Source of the DNA: Dyella subtropica
GTDB taxonomy: Bacteria > Pseudomonadota > Gammaproteobacteria > Xanthomonadales > Rhodanobacteraceae
Direction of reading: 5' to 3'
Assembly: GCF_026283965.1 (NCBI RefSeq)
Contig: NZ_JAPDPD010000001.1
Location: forward strand, 248,001-312,000
DNA length: 64,000 nt
Below, piece after piece: positions 29,748-39,617 of this stretch; the first letter of the stretch is position 1; every line of letters starts with the position of its first letter. The notes beneath the pieces are model-generated. The model was not told the DNA's origin. It ran no database searches and saw only the letters and a list, made by a program, of their open reading frames with translations. A program made the position numbers and the translations under genes.

Positions 29748-30761
29748 ATGGTGAAGACTTCTCCGCGACCGAAAGTCGCCGTCATCGGCTGCGGCGGCAC
29801 CATCGCGTCGCTGGGCACCTCCAGCCTGGACTTGATGGACTATCCCGAGCACGGGACCAAGCTCAGCGTCGAACAGATTCTGGAACGCGTGCCGGAAGCG
29901 AGCACGGTAGCGGAGCTGGTCGCCGTGCCCTTCCGCTCCGTGGGAAGCAACAACCTCACCGCGGCGGACTGGTTCGAACTTCGCGCCACGCTACGGCAGC
30001 TGTCGCGCGAACAGCCTGACCTGGCTGGCTTTGTGATCCTGCATGGCACGGCCACGTTGGAAGAAACAGCCTTCTTCCTCAACCTGACCCTCGATATGCC
30101 GCAGACCACGGTGCTGACCGGCTCGCAGCGCCCCATCAGTGCGGTGGGTTCCGATGCACCGATGAACCTGATCAGCGCGATCCGCGTCGCTGCCGATGCT
30201 TCGTCACGCGAGCGTGGCGTGCTGGTGGTCTTCAACGATGGGATTCACGCCGCGCGCGACGTGATCAAGGTCTCTACCCTGCGGCTCGACACGTTCCGCT
30301 CGATGGACTTCGGCGTACTGGGCACAGTCGATCCCGACGGCATTCACTACTACCGCAGCGCCGGCCAGCGGCATGCACCGCTCGGCGCGTTCAACACGCT
30401 GCCCGACCACACGCAGCTGCCGCGCGTGGACATCGTCTATTCCTACGTAGGCGCCGATGAAACGTTCATCGAAGCCGCCTTGGCCAAAGGTGCGAAGGGC
30501 ATCGTTTCAGCCGGGCTTGCTCCGGGCCTGTCGACTCGGGCGGAAAAGCAGGCCCTGGAAACGGCCATCGGCCACGGTATCGCCGTTGTGCAATGCACTC
30601 GCGCGCCGTTGGGCCGCGTTGCGCATCGACAGTATCTGCGCGATGCAGGCTTGATCTCCGGCGAAGACTTCAGCCCACAGAAAGCCCGGATCTTGCTGGC
30701 ACTCGGCCTTACGCAAACCAACCAGGTCGAGAAACTGCGAGGCTATTTCCAGACGCATTAG
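29748..30761 (+). CDS. Asparaginase-family protein with altered active site
   Basis: 337 residues from ATG 29748 (GGAG upstream). The fold motifs are clear: GCGGTIASLG near the N-terminus with the nucleophile Thr, GSQRPISAVGSDAPMNL, ARDVIK with the catalytic Lys, and SPQKARILLALGLTQT at the end. However, the usual HGTDTxEETA reads HGTATLEETA, so the catalytic Asp of the Thr-Asp-Lys triad is Ala (codon GCC). It may have another activity or belong to a variant subfamily. No secretion signal, so cytoplasmic. Confidence 0.85.
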   Translation: MVKTSPRPKVAVIGCGGTIASLGTSSLDLMDYPEHGTKLSVEQILERVPEASTVAELVAVPFRSVGSNNLTAADWFELRATLRQLSREQPDLAGFVILHGTATLEETAFFLNLTLDMPQTTVLTGSQRPISAVGSDAPMNLISAIRVAADASSRERGVLVVFNDGIHAARDVIKVSTLRLDTFRSMDFGVLGTVDPDGIHYYRSAGQRHAPLGAFNTLPDHTQLPRVDIVYSYVGADETFIEAALAKGAKGIVSAGLAPGLSTRAEKQALETAIGHGIAVVQCTRAPLGRVAHRQYLRDAGLISGEDFSPQKARILLALGLTQTNQVEKLRGYFQTH

Positions 30762-30897
30762 ATCCCGATGTGGCATCCAAGCCAGCAGGCTGGAACGGCG
30801 CTCGGCCATTTCGGGGTTAGCTCTTGCCATGGCCCGGATGCCAAGCCTTCATACGAGATGCGTAAGATCGGCAGCGACCCATGAAAGGAGTTCGCCC

Positions 30898-32361
30898 GTG
30901 CGCCATATTTCCTTGAGTACCCTTGCCATCGCTTGCGCTGCCGCCATCGCCACCACCACGGCTGGCGCTACACCCTCCAGCGACCGCACCGAACTGACGG
31001 TGTACCGCAGCGACCATGCCTCCCTGTTCAACGCTGGCGATGGCGCCCATGTGAATGCCGGTTATGCCGTGGCACGCGAGCCGCGCCGCCTGGAACTGAA
31101 ATCCGGCGTGCAGGACCTCAGCCTTGGCGGCTTGCCCGCCTATCTCGACACCGAAGCGCTCGCGCTTAGTGTGGAAGGCGATGCGGCGAAAGTGTTGTCG
31201 CAACGACTGCGATTGGGTCAGGGCCAGGATGCCGCGCTGGGCAGTCTGGTTGGGCAACCCATTGAAGTGATCGGCAACAGCGGCCAGCCGCTAGCCAGCG
31301 GTACCTTACTGCGTGCGGGCAATGGCTTGCTGGTCAGCGACGCCGCCGGCAACACCAGCCTGATTCGCGAGTACGCCGCCGTGCGCGCTCGCGGCAACTT
31401 CAATACGGGCTCCAGTCTTGAAATGCGTGTGGACGCAGGTCGCGCCGGCACGGCGAAAGCCACCTTGAGCTACCCCACGGCGGGATTGGGCTGGCGTGCG
31501 GCCTATGTTGGAACACTGTCGTCAGGGAATAGCTGCAAGCTGCAATTCGAATCGCGCGCCAGCATTGCCAATCGCAGCGGCCGGGACTGGAGCAACACGC
31601 AGTTGATGCTTGTCGCTGGCGAGCCTCAGTTTGCCAAGGCTTCCGCACCGCGCCCGATGATGGCGGGTGTTGCTTACCGCGCCAAGGCAGACAGCGCTGA
31701 GATGCCGCAGCAATCCACCCTGGCCGACTACCGCACTTACACCCTGCCCGGCGCGGTCGACCTGCCTGACGGCAGCGTCAGCCAAGTGCCGCTGTATGCC
31801 ACCCGCAGCATCGATTGCGAACGCACGCTGGTGTATGAAACCGGCGGCAACTGGCTGCCGCCGCAGCCCATGATCAACCGCGATTTCAACCAAGGCGGCG
31901 GCAGCACCATCACCAGCTCGCTGCGCCTGCGTGCTTTCGACAGCCTGCCGGCCGGCTACTTGCGCGTGCTCACCGCCGATCGCAACGGCACGCCGCAGTT
32001 CATCGGCGAAGGCCGCATCGCCGATACGCCCAAAGGTAGCGACGCCAACATCACGCTGGGCACGGCGTTCGACTTACGTGCCACGCGCGAGCGCACCGAG
32101 TTCAAACTGGACAAGGCTGGCCGATCGATGGACGAAGCCTTCCGCATCACCCTGACCAATGCTGGCGATACCGCCCGCACGGTGACCGTGCGCGAACATC
32201 CCAATCGCTGGCGCGAATGGACACTGCTCTCCTCTTCCAGCAAGCCGAGCGAGCAGAAGCCCGACCTACTCGAGTTCCGCATCGACGTGCCGGCAGACGG
32301 CAAGGCCACTTTGGACTATGCGGTGCGCTATCGCTGGGGCGAGGCGGAGCAACCGCAATAA
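30898..32361 (+). CDS. Secreted DUF4139-domain protein
   Basis: 487 residues from GTG 30898 with AAAGGAG upstream. Signal peptide (ending TTTAGA). The C-terminal half has the DUF4139 pattern, for example LSYPTAGLGWRAAYVGTL and the late IDVPADGKATLDYAVRYRW, built of beta strands. Function is unknown; probably periplasmic or outer-surface. Confidence 0.8.
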   Translation: MRHISLSTLAIACAAAIATTTAGATPSSDRTELTVYRSDHASLFNAGDGAHVNAGYAVAREPRRLELKSGVQDLSLGGLPAYLDTEALALSVEGDAAKVLSQRLRLGQGQDAALGSLVGQPIEVIGNSGQPLASGTLLRAGNGLLVSDAAGNTSLIREYAAVRARGNFNTGSSLEMRVDAGRAGTAKATLSYPTAGLGWRAAYVGTLSSGNSCKLQFESRASIANRSGRDWSNTQLMLVAGEPQFAKASAPRPMMAGVAYRAKADSAEMPQQSTLADYRTYTLPGAVDLPDGSVSQVPLYATRSIDCERTLVYETGGNWLPPQPMINRDFNQGGGSTITSSLRLRAFDSLPAGYLRVLTADRNGTPQFIGEGRIADTPKGSDANITLGTAFDLRATRERTEFKLDKAGRSMDEAFRITLTNAGDTARTVTVREHPNRWREWTLLSSSSKPSEQKPDLLEFRIDVPADGKATLDYAVRYRWGEAEQPQ

Positions 32362-32451
32362 GCGGGTGAGAAATGAGTAGCAGGGCGCTGCGCATGCCCG
32401 CGAGTTTGGTACGCTCGCGGGCATTCTTTGACCCTCCTACAGGCCGCCGCC

Positions 32452-33204
32452 ATGCTCAACCTCGTCACCCACGATGCGATCACCGAGATCAACCTGGCGC
32501 GGCCGCCAGTCAATGCGCTGAATCTGGAACTGCTGCAAGCCATCCAGGGTGCCATCAGCCAAGCGGTGAAAGACGGTGCGCGCGGCATTGTGCTTTCTGG
32601 TGCGCCAGGGATGTTCTCCGCGGGTGTGGACGTTCCTGCGCTGATGGGGCAGGACCGCAACGGCGTGCGCGTGTATTGGCGCGAATTCTTCGGCACATGT
32701 TCTGCCATTGCGATGTCACCCGTGCCGGTGGTCGCCGCGATCACCGGGCACAGCCCGGCGGGTGGCGCGGTGCTGTCGCTGTTCTGTGATTACCGCGTGA
32801 TGGCGGAGGGTCCGTTCCGCATCGGTCTCAATGAGGTGCAGGTGGGCCTGATCGTACCAGACTGCATCCAGCTTGCATTGCGCCGTGTCGTGGGCACCTA
32901 TCGCGCCGAACGCCTATTGATAGCCGGAGCGATGATCGAGTCGCAGCAAGCCCTGGCCTACGGTTTTGTGGATGAGCTGACGGCGGTCGACCAAGTCACC
33001 ACGCGCGCCTTGCACTGGCTCCATGAGCTGATCGCCCTGCCACCACGCGCAATGCAGACCACCCGCAGCCTCGCCCGCGCCGATCTCACCACCGTCTGGG
33101 CCGATCCGGACGCCTTGCCACTCGATCAGTTCGTCGACGCGTTCTTCACCGAGGAAACACAAACCGTGCTGCAACAGCTGGTGGCACGACTCAAGAAGAA
33201 GTAA
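32452..33204 (+). CDS. Crotonase-family enoyl-CoA isomerase-like protein
   Basis: 250 residues from ATG 32452. Crotonase fold with GHSPAGGAVLSLFCDYRVM and IGLNEVQVGLIVPD. The first catalytic Glu of hydratases (in GGxELAMxC) is replaced by Leu, while the second (LNEVQ) is present. That is the pattern of delta3,delta2-enoyl-CoA isomerases (ECI/DCI), which act on unsaturated fatty acids in beta-oxidation. Isomerase activity is thus more likely than hydratase. Confidence 0.8.
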   Translation: MLNLVTHDAITEINLARPPVNALNLELLQAIQGAISQAVKDGARGIVLSGAPGMFSAGVDVPALMGQDRNGVRVYWREFFGTCSAIAMSPVPVVAAITGHSPAGGAVLSLFCDYRVMAEGPFRIGLNEVQVGLIVPDCIQLALRRVVGTYRAERLLIAGAMIESQQALAYGFVDELTAVDQVTTRALHWLHELIALPPRAMQTTRSLARADLTTVWADPDALPLDQFVDAFFTEETQTVLQQLVARLKKK

Positions 33205-33213
33205 GTCAGGGCA

Positions 33214-33252
33214 AGCGCCATAGGAGCGCACAGGGTGCGCTCCTATGGCGCT
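33214..33252. repeat. REP element, perfect 17-bp stem
   Basis: Arms 33214-33230 and 33236-33252 are exact reverse complements around loop CAGGG, containing TAGGAGCGCACAGGGTG. Same TAGGAGC family as at 17499 and 44530. It lies between convergent genes and may serve as a transcription stop. Confidence 0.8.
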
Positions 33253-33259
33253 CCCGATC

Positions 33260-34120
33260 TCAGACCTTCTCGACTGGCCGCGCCGGATCGCTGACCCAGC
33301 CGCTCCATGACGGCGCGTACAAACGCGAGCCGCTCAATCCTGCGTATTCCATCGCCAGCAAGTTGTGGCAGGCCGTTACGCCGGAGCCGCACATGTGCAC
33401 CACCTGCGGTGGCGTGAACGCACCGAGCACGGCGATAAATTCACGGCGCAGTTCATCGGCGGGCTTAAAACGCCCTTGCGCATCCAGGTTGTCGGAGTAC
33501 GGGCGGTTCGCCGCACCTGGAACATGGCCGCCGACCCGATCGATCGGCTCGACCTCGCCGCGATAGCGCGGTGCGGCACGCGCATCGATCAACAGCTGCC
33601 CCGGTTGCTCGAACACTGTCTGGTGATCGGTGATGAATTGCGCAGGGTCGTACCGCAGGGACACGGATGTCGCCGGTCGCTGCACCTCGCCCGCTTCCAG
33701 CGGCAAGCCCGCGACCTGCCATGCCTGGATGCCGCCATCGAGCACCGCGGCCTCCCGTACCCCTACCAATCGCAGCAGCCACCATAAACGCGCGGCAGCG
33801 AGCGCGCCGCCGGCAGCGTCGTAACACACGACCTGCAGGCCGGGCCGCCAGCCCAAGCGGGACAACACAGCTGAGAACGCCTGCTCCAGCGGCAACGGGT
33901 GACGGCCGAGGCCCTCCGCCTGGCGCGACAGATCCGACAAATCGCGATCCAGATGCGCATAGACCGCGCCTGGAATATGTCCCGCACGGTAATCCTGTTC
34001 GCCCTTGCCCGTGTCCCCTCCAGCAACCGCCAGCTCGAAACGGCAGTCGACGATCAACACCTCCTGCGCAGGCAAGGCCGCCAGGGCCGTCGCGCTAATC
34101 AAGGTCGTATGCAAGCTCAT
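33260..34120 (-). CDS. sseA: 3-mercaptopyruvate/thiosulfate sulfurtransferase
   Basis: 286 residues from ATG 34120 (MSLHTTLISATALAALP). Two rhodanese domains; the active loop CGSGVTA (HMCGSGVTACH) matches the mercaptopyruvate sulfurtransferase type. Transfers sulfane sulfur to thiol acceptors. Overlaps the Nudix gene by 4 bp. Confidence 0.9.
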   Translation of the reverse strand: MSLHTTLISATALAALPAQEVLIVDCRFELAVAGGDTGKGEQDYRAGHIPGAVYAHLDRDLSDLSRQAEGLGRHPLPLEQAFSAVLSRLGWRPGLQVVCYDAAGGALAAARLWWLLRLVGVREAAVLDGGIQAWQVAGLPLEAGEVQRPATSVSLRYDPAQFITDHQTVFEQPGQLLIDARAAPRYRGEVEPIDRVGGHVPGAANRPYSDNLDAQGRFKPADELRREFIAVLGAFTPPQVVHMCGSGVTACHNLLAMEYAGLSGSRLYAPSWSGWVSDPARPVEKV

Positions 34121-34722
34121 GTCCGCCCCATTCTCTGTAGCAGGTTGAACAACATGGCGGCCGTAGCGCCCCAGATGCGATGGCCGCCGTGCACGAATTC
34201 CACCATCTCGCGGCGATGGCCGCGGAATTCCATCGTGTAGCGGCGCATATTGGCGGGATCGAGGAAGAAGCCCAGCGGCACCTCGAACACTTCGGCCACT
34301 TCCGCCGGAGCCGGATACAGCTGGGCGCCTGACGCGATGCGCGCTACCACCGGCGTAATGCAGTAACCGCTGATGGTTTCGAAACAATCGAGGAAACCCA
34401 CCGGTGTCACCAGCGCGCGATCGAGTCCTATCTCTTCCTCGCTTTCGCGCAGCGCAGTAGCGATCGCATCCGCGTCTTCAGGGTCGGTGCGCCCGCCGGG
34501 GAAGGCCACCTGGCCGGCATGTGCTTGCAGGTTGTCCGTGCGCACGGTGAGTACCAGCCGCGGCTGAACGCCTTCACGCCAACCCAATAGCACGGCGGCG
34601 GGACGGCGCGGCGTGTTGCCTATCAGCTCGGCCATCTCGGTGTGGTTCCAGCCCGGCCCTTCCGGTGGCGCCGATAAGGGGCGTACGGCTGATAGCAGTG
34701 CGGACAGCGGATCGTTCATCAC
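34117..34722 (-). CDS. Nudix hydrolase, CoA pyrophosphatase type (NudL/YeaB)
   Basis: 201 residues. The Nudix box is intact: GGRTDPEDADAIATAL followed by REsEEEIGL. VAFPGGRTDPED and the later CFETISGYCITPVVA are found in NudL-like coenzyme A diphosphatases. Overlaps DUF1289 upstream and sseA downstream by 4 bp each, a tight three-gene unit. Confidence 0.88.
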   Translation of the reverse strand: MMNDPLSALLSAVRPLSAPPEGPGWNHTEMAELIGNTPRRPAAVLLGWREGVQPRLVLTVRTDNLQAHAGQVAFPGGRTDPEDADAIATALRESEEEIGLDRALVTPVGFLDCFETISGYCITPVVARIASGAQLYPAPAEVAEVFEVPLGFFLDPANMRRYTMEFRGHRREMVEFVHGGHRIWGATAAMLFNLLQRMGRT

Positions 34723-34913
34723 GACACCTTGCGCGCCGGCAGGACCTCTCGCATGTAGCGCAAACGCTCAGCGTCGTTCATGCCACGCCAACGGGCGATC
34801 TCATCGCCAGTGCGCAAGCAACCGATGCAATAGCCGCGCCCGTCCAGCCGGCAGATGCCGATGCAGGGACTCAAGGGTGCGACGGGGACGGGGGCGGAAT
34901 CGTTCGTCATCAA
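34719..34913 (-). CDS. DUF1289 protein (Cys-rich)
   Basis: 64 residues. SPCIGICRLDGRGYCIGCLRT holds the four cysteines (C-x3-C-x7-C-x2-C) that define DUF1289, possibly binding metal or an Fe-S cluster. The C-terminal WRGMNDAERLRYMREVL is also typical. Function unknown. Confidence 0.88.
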   Translation of the reverse strand: MMTNDSAPVPVAPLSPCIGICRLDGRGYCIGCLRTGDEIARWRGMNDAERLRYMREVLPARKVS

Positions 34914-34958
34914 CCCGACATGCTAGCCCAACCGATGCGGCTGGGCAGCAGTACTAGG

Positions 34959-35678
34959 TCACTGCTTGATCTCAAGCAACTCGATCTCGAACACCAGCGC
35001 CTCGTTGGGGCCGATGCGCGGCAGGTCGCCGCGTTCGCCATAAGCCAGTGCCGGTGGAATCACCACGCGCCACCGGTCGCCGGTATGCATGCGCTGGATC
35101 ACGTCCTGCCAACCGGGAATGACCTTGTTGTTGACGATGAAGCTGACCGGCGAGCCGTGCGCCCACGAGCTGTCGAACTCGGTGCCATCGATCAGCATGG
35201 CGCGGAAGTTCACCGTCACCGTGCTGTTGACGCTGGGTTGGTCCTTGCCGTCACCCTGCTTGAGCACTTGGTACTGGATGCCGGAGGGCAGCTGCACCAC
35301 GCCCGGCTTCTGTCGATTGCGGGACATATAGTCCGCACTCTTGGATGCGTTGGCGGACGCCACGCGCTGGAACTCGTCTACCGCCTTGTCGTGCATATGC
35401 TTGTCGAGCCGGCGCAGCTGCTCATGCATGTCCTGCATGGGCACGGCCGGGCGACGCTTGGTGTAGGCGTCCTGGATCGCGCGCTGTATGGTGGCAAGGT
35501 CCACGTCAGGATCGCCGTTGGCGAACTGGCTACCTATCTGGTAGCCGATCGCGTAGGACAGCTTGCTCTTGTCCAGCTTGTTTGCCTGCGCATCGGACGT
35601 CGTGTCGCGACTCTGCGCATGTGCAGCCGCCGTACCAAGCAGCATCATGCCCAGGGCCAACCAACGCAGTCGTGTCAT
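34959..35678 (-). CDS. FKBP-type peptidyl-prolyl isomerase, periplasmic (Mip/FkpA type)
   Basis: 239 residues. Signal peptide (ends AAAHA), an N-terminal dimerisation domain starting KLSYAIGYQIGSQF, and a C-terminal FKBP domain with TVTVNFRAMLIDGTEFDSSW, VIPGW and IPPALAYGER. Catalyses proline isomerisation in periplasmic folding. Confidence 0.93.
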   Translation of the reverse strand: MTRLRWLALGMMLLGTAAAHAQSRDTTSDAQANKLDKSKLSYAIGYQIGSQFANGDPDVDLATIQRAIQDAYTKRRPAVPMQDMHEQLRRLDKHMHDKAVDEFQRVASANASKSADYMSRNRQKPGVVQLPSGIQYQVLKQGDGKDQPSVNSTVTVNFRAMLIDGTEFDSSWAHGSPVSFIVNNKVIPGWQDVIQRMHTGDRWRVVIPPALAYGERGDLPRIGPNEALVFEIELLEIKQ

Positions 35679-35837
35679 GCCTTTCCTCCATCGCGGTGCG
35701 CGAGCCGGGACATCCTAAGGGGTTTGCCGGGATCGTGCATTGATGCCGACCGCACCGGCGTACCGTGGCTGAGATCGCCGGGAGCCACAAAGGTTCCCGC
35801 TGGTACCATGCACCCTTTGATTCCGCTGGAACCTGTC

Positions 35838-36620
35838 ATGGCTTATCGCAACTTGGACATCGGCAACCGCGGCGCGGTGCGCACCATCACGGTGAACCGC
35901 CCGGACAAGCTCAACGCATTGAATCGCGACACCCTCAACGAACTCACCCTGGCCTTCGCCCAGGCCGCGCAGGACGACGCCGTGCGCGTGGTCGTACTGG
36001 CCGGCGCGGGGGAGAAGGCCTTCGTGGCCGGTGCCGATATCAGCGAAATGAATGGCTACACACCGGTGCAGGCCCAGGGCTTTTCTCGCGCCGGTCAACG
36101 CCTGATGAGTTCGATCGAGCGCCTGGGCAAGCCGGTGATCGCACGCATCCAGGGCTTCGCCCTTGGCGGCGGCATGGAGCTGGCAATGGCCTGCCATCTG
36201 CGGGTGGCCAGCGAGAAAGCCAAATTCGGCCAGCCGGAAATCAACCTCGGCCTGATTCCAGGCTTTGGCGGCACCCAGCGCCTGCTGCGCCTGGCCGGCC
36301 GCAGTGCCGCACTTGAGCTGTGCCTTACCGGCGCGACGATCAGCGCCCAACGGGCCTATGAGCTGGGTGTAGTCACTCGCGTGACCGCCCCCGAAGCGCT
36401 AGACGACACCGTCAATGCGCTGGCCGATCAACTGGCCGCCGCCGCACCGCTGGCCGCTGCAGGCATCCTCGATGCTGTGTTGCAAGGCGGCGAGACCACC
36501 ATCGACCAGGGCCTGGAGTTCGAAACCCAGGCCTTCGCCCTCGCCTTCTCCACTGAGGACATGCGCGAAGGCACCACGGCGTTTCTGGAGAAGCGCAAGG
36601 CGGAGTTCAAAGGGCGCTGA
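35838..36620 (+). CDS. Enoyl-CoA hydratase
   Basis: 260 residues from ATG 35838 (MAYRNLDIGNRGAV). Crotonase fold with both catalytic Glu residues: FALGGGMELAMACHLR and FGQPEINLGLIPGFGGTQRL. The oxyanion-hole segment FVAGADISEM is intact. Short-chain hydratase of fatty-acid or amino-acid degradation. The 34665-35837 extension of the frame is not coding. Confidence 0.9.
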   Translation: MAYRNLDIGNRGAVRTITVNRPDKLNALNRDTLNELTLAFAQAAQDDAVRVVVLAGAGEKAFVAGADISEMNGYTPVQAQGFSRAGQRLMSSIERLGKPVIARIQGFALGGGMELAMACHLRVASEKAKFGQPEINLGLIPGFGGTQRLLRLAGRSAALELCLTGATISAQRAYELGVVTRVTAPEALDDTVNALADQLAAAAPLAAAGILDAVLQGGETTIDQGLEFETQAFALAFSTEDMREGTTAFLEKRKAEFKGR

Positions 36621-36635
36621 AGGTAGCGCGAGAAA

Positions 36636-36716
36636 ACAGTAGTGAGGAGTGAGAAAAGAGAGAAAGCGCGGCCGCGCCCCTCTCGCCTCTCACTCCTCAC
36701 CTCTCTCCACTGTTCT
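36636..36716. repeat. Long imperfect inverted repeat between convergent genes
   Basis: TGAGGAGTGAGA (about 36643-36654) pairs with TCTCACTCCTCA (about 36688-36699), followed inward by AGAG/CTCT and CGCG/CGCG pairs; outer ACAGT/ACTGT also match. GA-rich on one arm and CT-rich on the other. Possibly a degenerate repeat element serving as terminator. Confidence 0.6.
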
Positions 36717-36717
36717 G

Positions 36718-37632
36718 TCAGTGCTCGCCGCGATACTTCTTTTCGCCCGCGGTGATGGCCACATCCAGCCGGTTTTCCGGCGGCGCAAGTGGGCAGGTGG
36801 CAAACCCGGTAAAGGCACAAGGCGGGTTATAGGCCTTGTTGAAGTCGAGCACGACCTTGCCGTCCTTGGGCAACGCCGCATACAGGAAACGCGCGGCGCC
36901 ATAGGTTTCCTTGCCCGAGGTGCGATCGGCCAACACGAAGAACAGCTCGCCGCCCGGCTCTTCCTGATACGGCAGCAACTCGAACGTATGGCCGTTGCGC
37001 TTGAACACGGCTTTGCCCGGCACGTCGACCTTGTCGATAGTGCCGATCACCGAGCCGATCTCCAGTTTGTGCGGCGGATCGAACGGCACCCAGTCGGCCA
37101 CGATGCGCCACGACGGATCGACCGCGAAATAGTCGATGCCGAGGAAGTGCGCACGCGTTTCCGCGGCGCTGTCCTTCACGCGCAGGCCTTTGCGACCGTC
37201 ACGGTCGATCACGTAGAAGTTGGCGGTACCGAAGGCGACCGTGGTCGGCGTGGATTCGCCGGCATGTTGATCATCGACCAGTACAGCCTCGCTCACGGAT
37301 TTGCCGTCGATGGTTGCGCCACTGTCGGCGGCCAACGCGATATGCATCGCGCCATCCTTGTCCAGATGGACCACGCCCAAGTGGGCTGGACCGGCTTTGA
37401 GCACGATGTCGTTATCGGCGGCACTACCCACGCGATTGTCGCCTTCGTGCAGCCATTCCAACCCAATCAGGCTCAGCCAACCCGTTGGCGAAGTGAGATT
37501 GGCGGTGCGCTTGTCGCGCCACTGCTGAATTTCGTGCGGATAGTCGCCAGGCGTGGCGGCGTGGACGGTTTCGGCTTGCACAGTGATAACTCCAAGACTC
37601 AAGGCAACAACAAGAGCGGCGCGATGCAACAT
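36718..37632 (-). CDS. Exported DUF1684 protein
   Basis: 304 residues. Signal peptide (MLHRAALVVALSLGVITVQA). WLSLIGLEWLHEGDNRVGS and the late LDFNKAYNPPCAFTGFATCP are hallmark DUF1684 segments. Function unknown; probably periplasmic. Confidence 0.85.
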   Translation of the reverse strand: MLHRAALVVALSLGVITVQAETVHAATPGDYPHEIQQWRDKRTANLTSPTGWLSLIGLEWLHEGDNRVGSAADNDIVLKAGPAHLGVVHLDKDGAMHIALAADSGATIDGKSVSEAVLVDDQHAGESTPTTVAFGTANFYVIDRDGRKGLRVKDSAAETRAHFLGIDYFAVDPSWRIVADWVPFDPPHKLEIGSVIGTIDKVDVPGKAVFKRNGHTFELLPYQEEPGGELFFVLADRTSGKETYGAARFLYAALPKDGKVVLDFNKAYNPPCAFTGFATCPLAPPENRLDVAITAGEKKYRGEH

Positions 37633-37701
37633 GGCATGGACCCGTCGGAGACTGAAGTCGAGTATGGCCGTCTATTTGTCGCTATCGCAAGGGCAGGTCA
37701 C

Positions 37702-39531
37702 TTAGCGCCCGCGCAGGAACAATTTGTCCAGCTCACCCAGACTCAGCTGGGTCCAGGTCGGACGACCGTGATTGCACTGACCGGAGCGCTCCGTGGCTTC
37801 CATCTCGCGCAGCAAGGCATTCATCTCAGGCACGGTGAGGCGTCTGCCGGCACGCACCGAACCATGGCAAGCCATGGTCGACAGCAGCTCGTTCTCCAGC
37901 TCCTGCAGGCGGCGTGAGCTGCCGTGCAGCGCCAGTTCGGCCAGTACGTCGCGGCATAGCTGGCCCACATCCGCGCCTTCCAGCAAAGCGGGAATCCGGC
38001 GTACCACCACGCCTGAGGGGCCACTACGCGACAACTCCAGCCCCCATTCGGCCAGCGCATCGGCATGCTCTTCCGCCGCGGCGGCTTCCTTCGCGCTCAC
38101 CGCCACGTTCAAGGGCACCAGCATCATCTGCGAACGGAGGTTGCTGCAGGCGCGGCCAGCCTTGAGCTTTTCGTAAGTGATGCGCTCGTGGGCTGCGTGC
38201 ATATCCACCAGCACCAGGCCATGCGCATTCTCGGCCAGGATGTAGATGCTCTTGAGCTGGGCGATGGCGAACCCCAGCGGCGGCGCTTCGTCGTCCTGCG
38301 CCGGAGGCATGGCCGAGTTGGCGGCGTAGATCGGCTCCGATACCTGGCGTGGCTCGCCACCAAGCAGTGCCGCGTAATCAGCGAGCGGCTCGTCACGCAC
38401 GCCCAGGCTGAGACGACTTTGACTGAACTTTCCCGACCATGCAGGCGTCGAGGTCGGCGCCGTGCCAGCGTAGGTCAGCATGGATGGCGCGGGCGCTACG
38501 GCCTCATGCGTCGGCAAACCCACTTGCCCTGCCCGCGTCTGCGCCAAGGCCTCGTGCAGTGTGCGGAACAGGAAGTCATGTACTAACCGCTGCTCGCGAA
38601 AACGTACCTCGTGCTTGGCCGGATGCACGTTCACGTCGACACCGGCGGGGTCCAGCTCGAGATAGAGCACGAAGACCGCATGTCGACCGTGAAACAGCAC
38701 ATCGGCATAAGCCTGGCGAACGGCATGCGCCACGATACGATCGCGTACCAGACGGCCGTTGACGTAGAAATACTGCGAATCCGCCTGCGAACGGGAGGCC
38801 GTGGGCAAGCCAACCCATCCCGATAGATGCAGGCCCGCCACGGCGTGATCGATACGCAGGCTTTGCGTCGGAAAATCGTCGCCCAGCACTTCCGCTACGC
38901 GCTGCAATGCCGCGGCTTCGTCCCTTGCCGCTTTGAGCATGCGCACCGGCTTGCCGTTGTGGCTGAGGCGAAACTCCACCGAGCGGCGCGCCAGCGCCAG
39001 CGACTTCAACAGATCATCGATATGAGCGAACTCGGTGCGTTCGGCGCGGAGAAATTTGCGCCGCGCCGGCACGTTATAAAACAGATCGCGCACTTCGACG
39101 CTGGTGCCTTGCGGATGTTGCGCCGGACGCGCGGCCTGCATCTTGCCGCCATCCACTTCGATGCGGAATGCGGTGTCTTGCTCACGGGCGCGCGACGTGA
39201 GCGCGAAGCGCGCCACCGACGACACCGAGGCCAGCGCCTCGCCACGAAACCCCATGCTGGCGACATGCTCCAGATCGTCGAAGCTGCCGATCTTGCTGGT
39301 GGCATGCGAAGCCACCGCCAGCTCCAATTCGTCCTGCGCGATACCACCGCCATCGTCGCGTACGCGGATCAATCGCGAGCCACCCTGCTCGATATCCACT
39401 TCGATGCGGGTGGCGCCGGCATCCAGGCTGTTCTCAACCAGCTCCTTGACCACGGAAGAAGGTCGTTCAATCACCTCACCGGCGGCAATCTGGTTGATGA
39501 GTTCGGGGGAAAGCGGACGAATGGTGGGCAT
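37702..39531 (-). CDS. mutL: DNA mismatch repair protein MutL
   Basis: 609 residues. N-terminal GHKL ATPase: [39 protein letters not shown]. In the C-terminal domain [12 protein letters not shown] matches the metal-binding endonuclease motif (DxHA-x2-E-x4-E), so this MutL is probably a nickase, unlike that of E. coli. ACHGSVRAG and QCNHGRPT at the end are also conserved. Confidence 0.96.
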   Translation of the reverse strand: MPTIRPLSPELINQIAAGEVIERPSSVVKELVENSLDAGATRIEVDIEQGGSRLIRVRDDGGGIAQDELELAVASHATSKIGSFDDLEHVASMGFRGEALASVSSVARFALTSRAREQDTAFRIEVDGGKMQAARPAQHPQGTSVEVRDLFYNVPARRKFLRAERTEFAHIDDLLKSLALARRSVEFRLSHNGKPVRMLKAARDEAAALQRVAEVLGDDFPTQSLRIDHAVAGLHLSGWVGLPTASRSQADSQYFYVNGRLVRDRIVAHAVRQAYADVLFHGRHAVFVLYLELDPAGVDVNVHPAKHEVRFREQRLVHDFLFRTLHEALAQTRAGQVGLPTHEAVAPAPSMLTYAGTAPTSTPAWSGKFSQSRLSLGVRDEPLADYAALLGGEPRQVSEPIYAANSAMPPAQDDEAPPLGFAIAQLKSIYILAENAHGLVLVDMHAAHERITYEKLKAGRACSNLRSQMMLVPLNVAVSAKEAAAAEEHADALAEWGLELSRSGPSGVVVRRIPALLEGADVGQLCRDVLAELALHGSSRRLQELENELLSTMACHGSVRAGRRLTVPEMNALLREMEATERSGQCNHGRPTWTQLSLGELDKLFLRGR

Positions 39532-39617
39532 CGCGCAAGCTTAAAGCCTGTCACCGGGCGGCGAAAGCAGAAGCGCCGCCCTCACGGCGGCGCTCGCAGA
39601 ACCCAAAGAGACGACGA

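Noticed and set aside
34665-35837. Long N-terminal extension of the enoyl-CoA hydratase frame
   Set aside because: It runs antisense through DUF1289 and the FKBP gene; the crotonase domain starts at ATG 35838.
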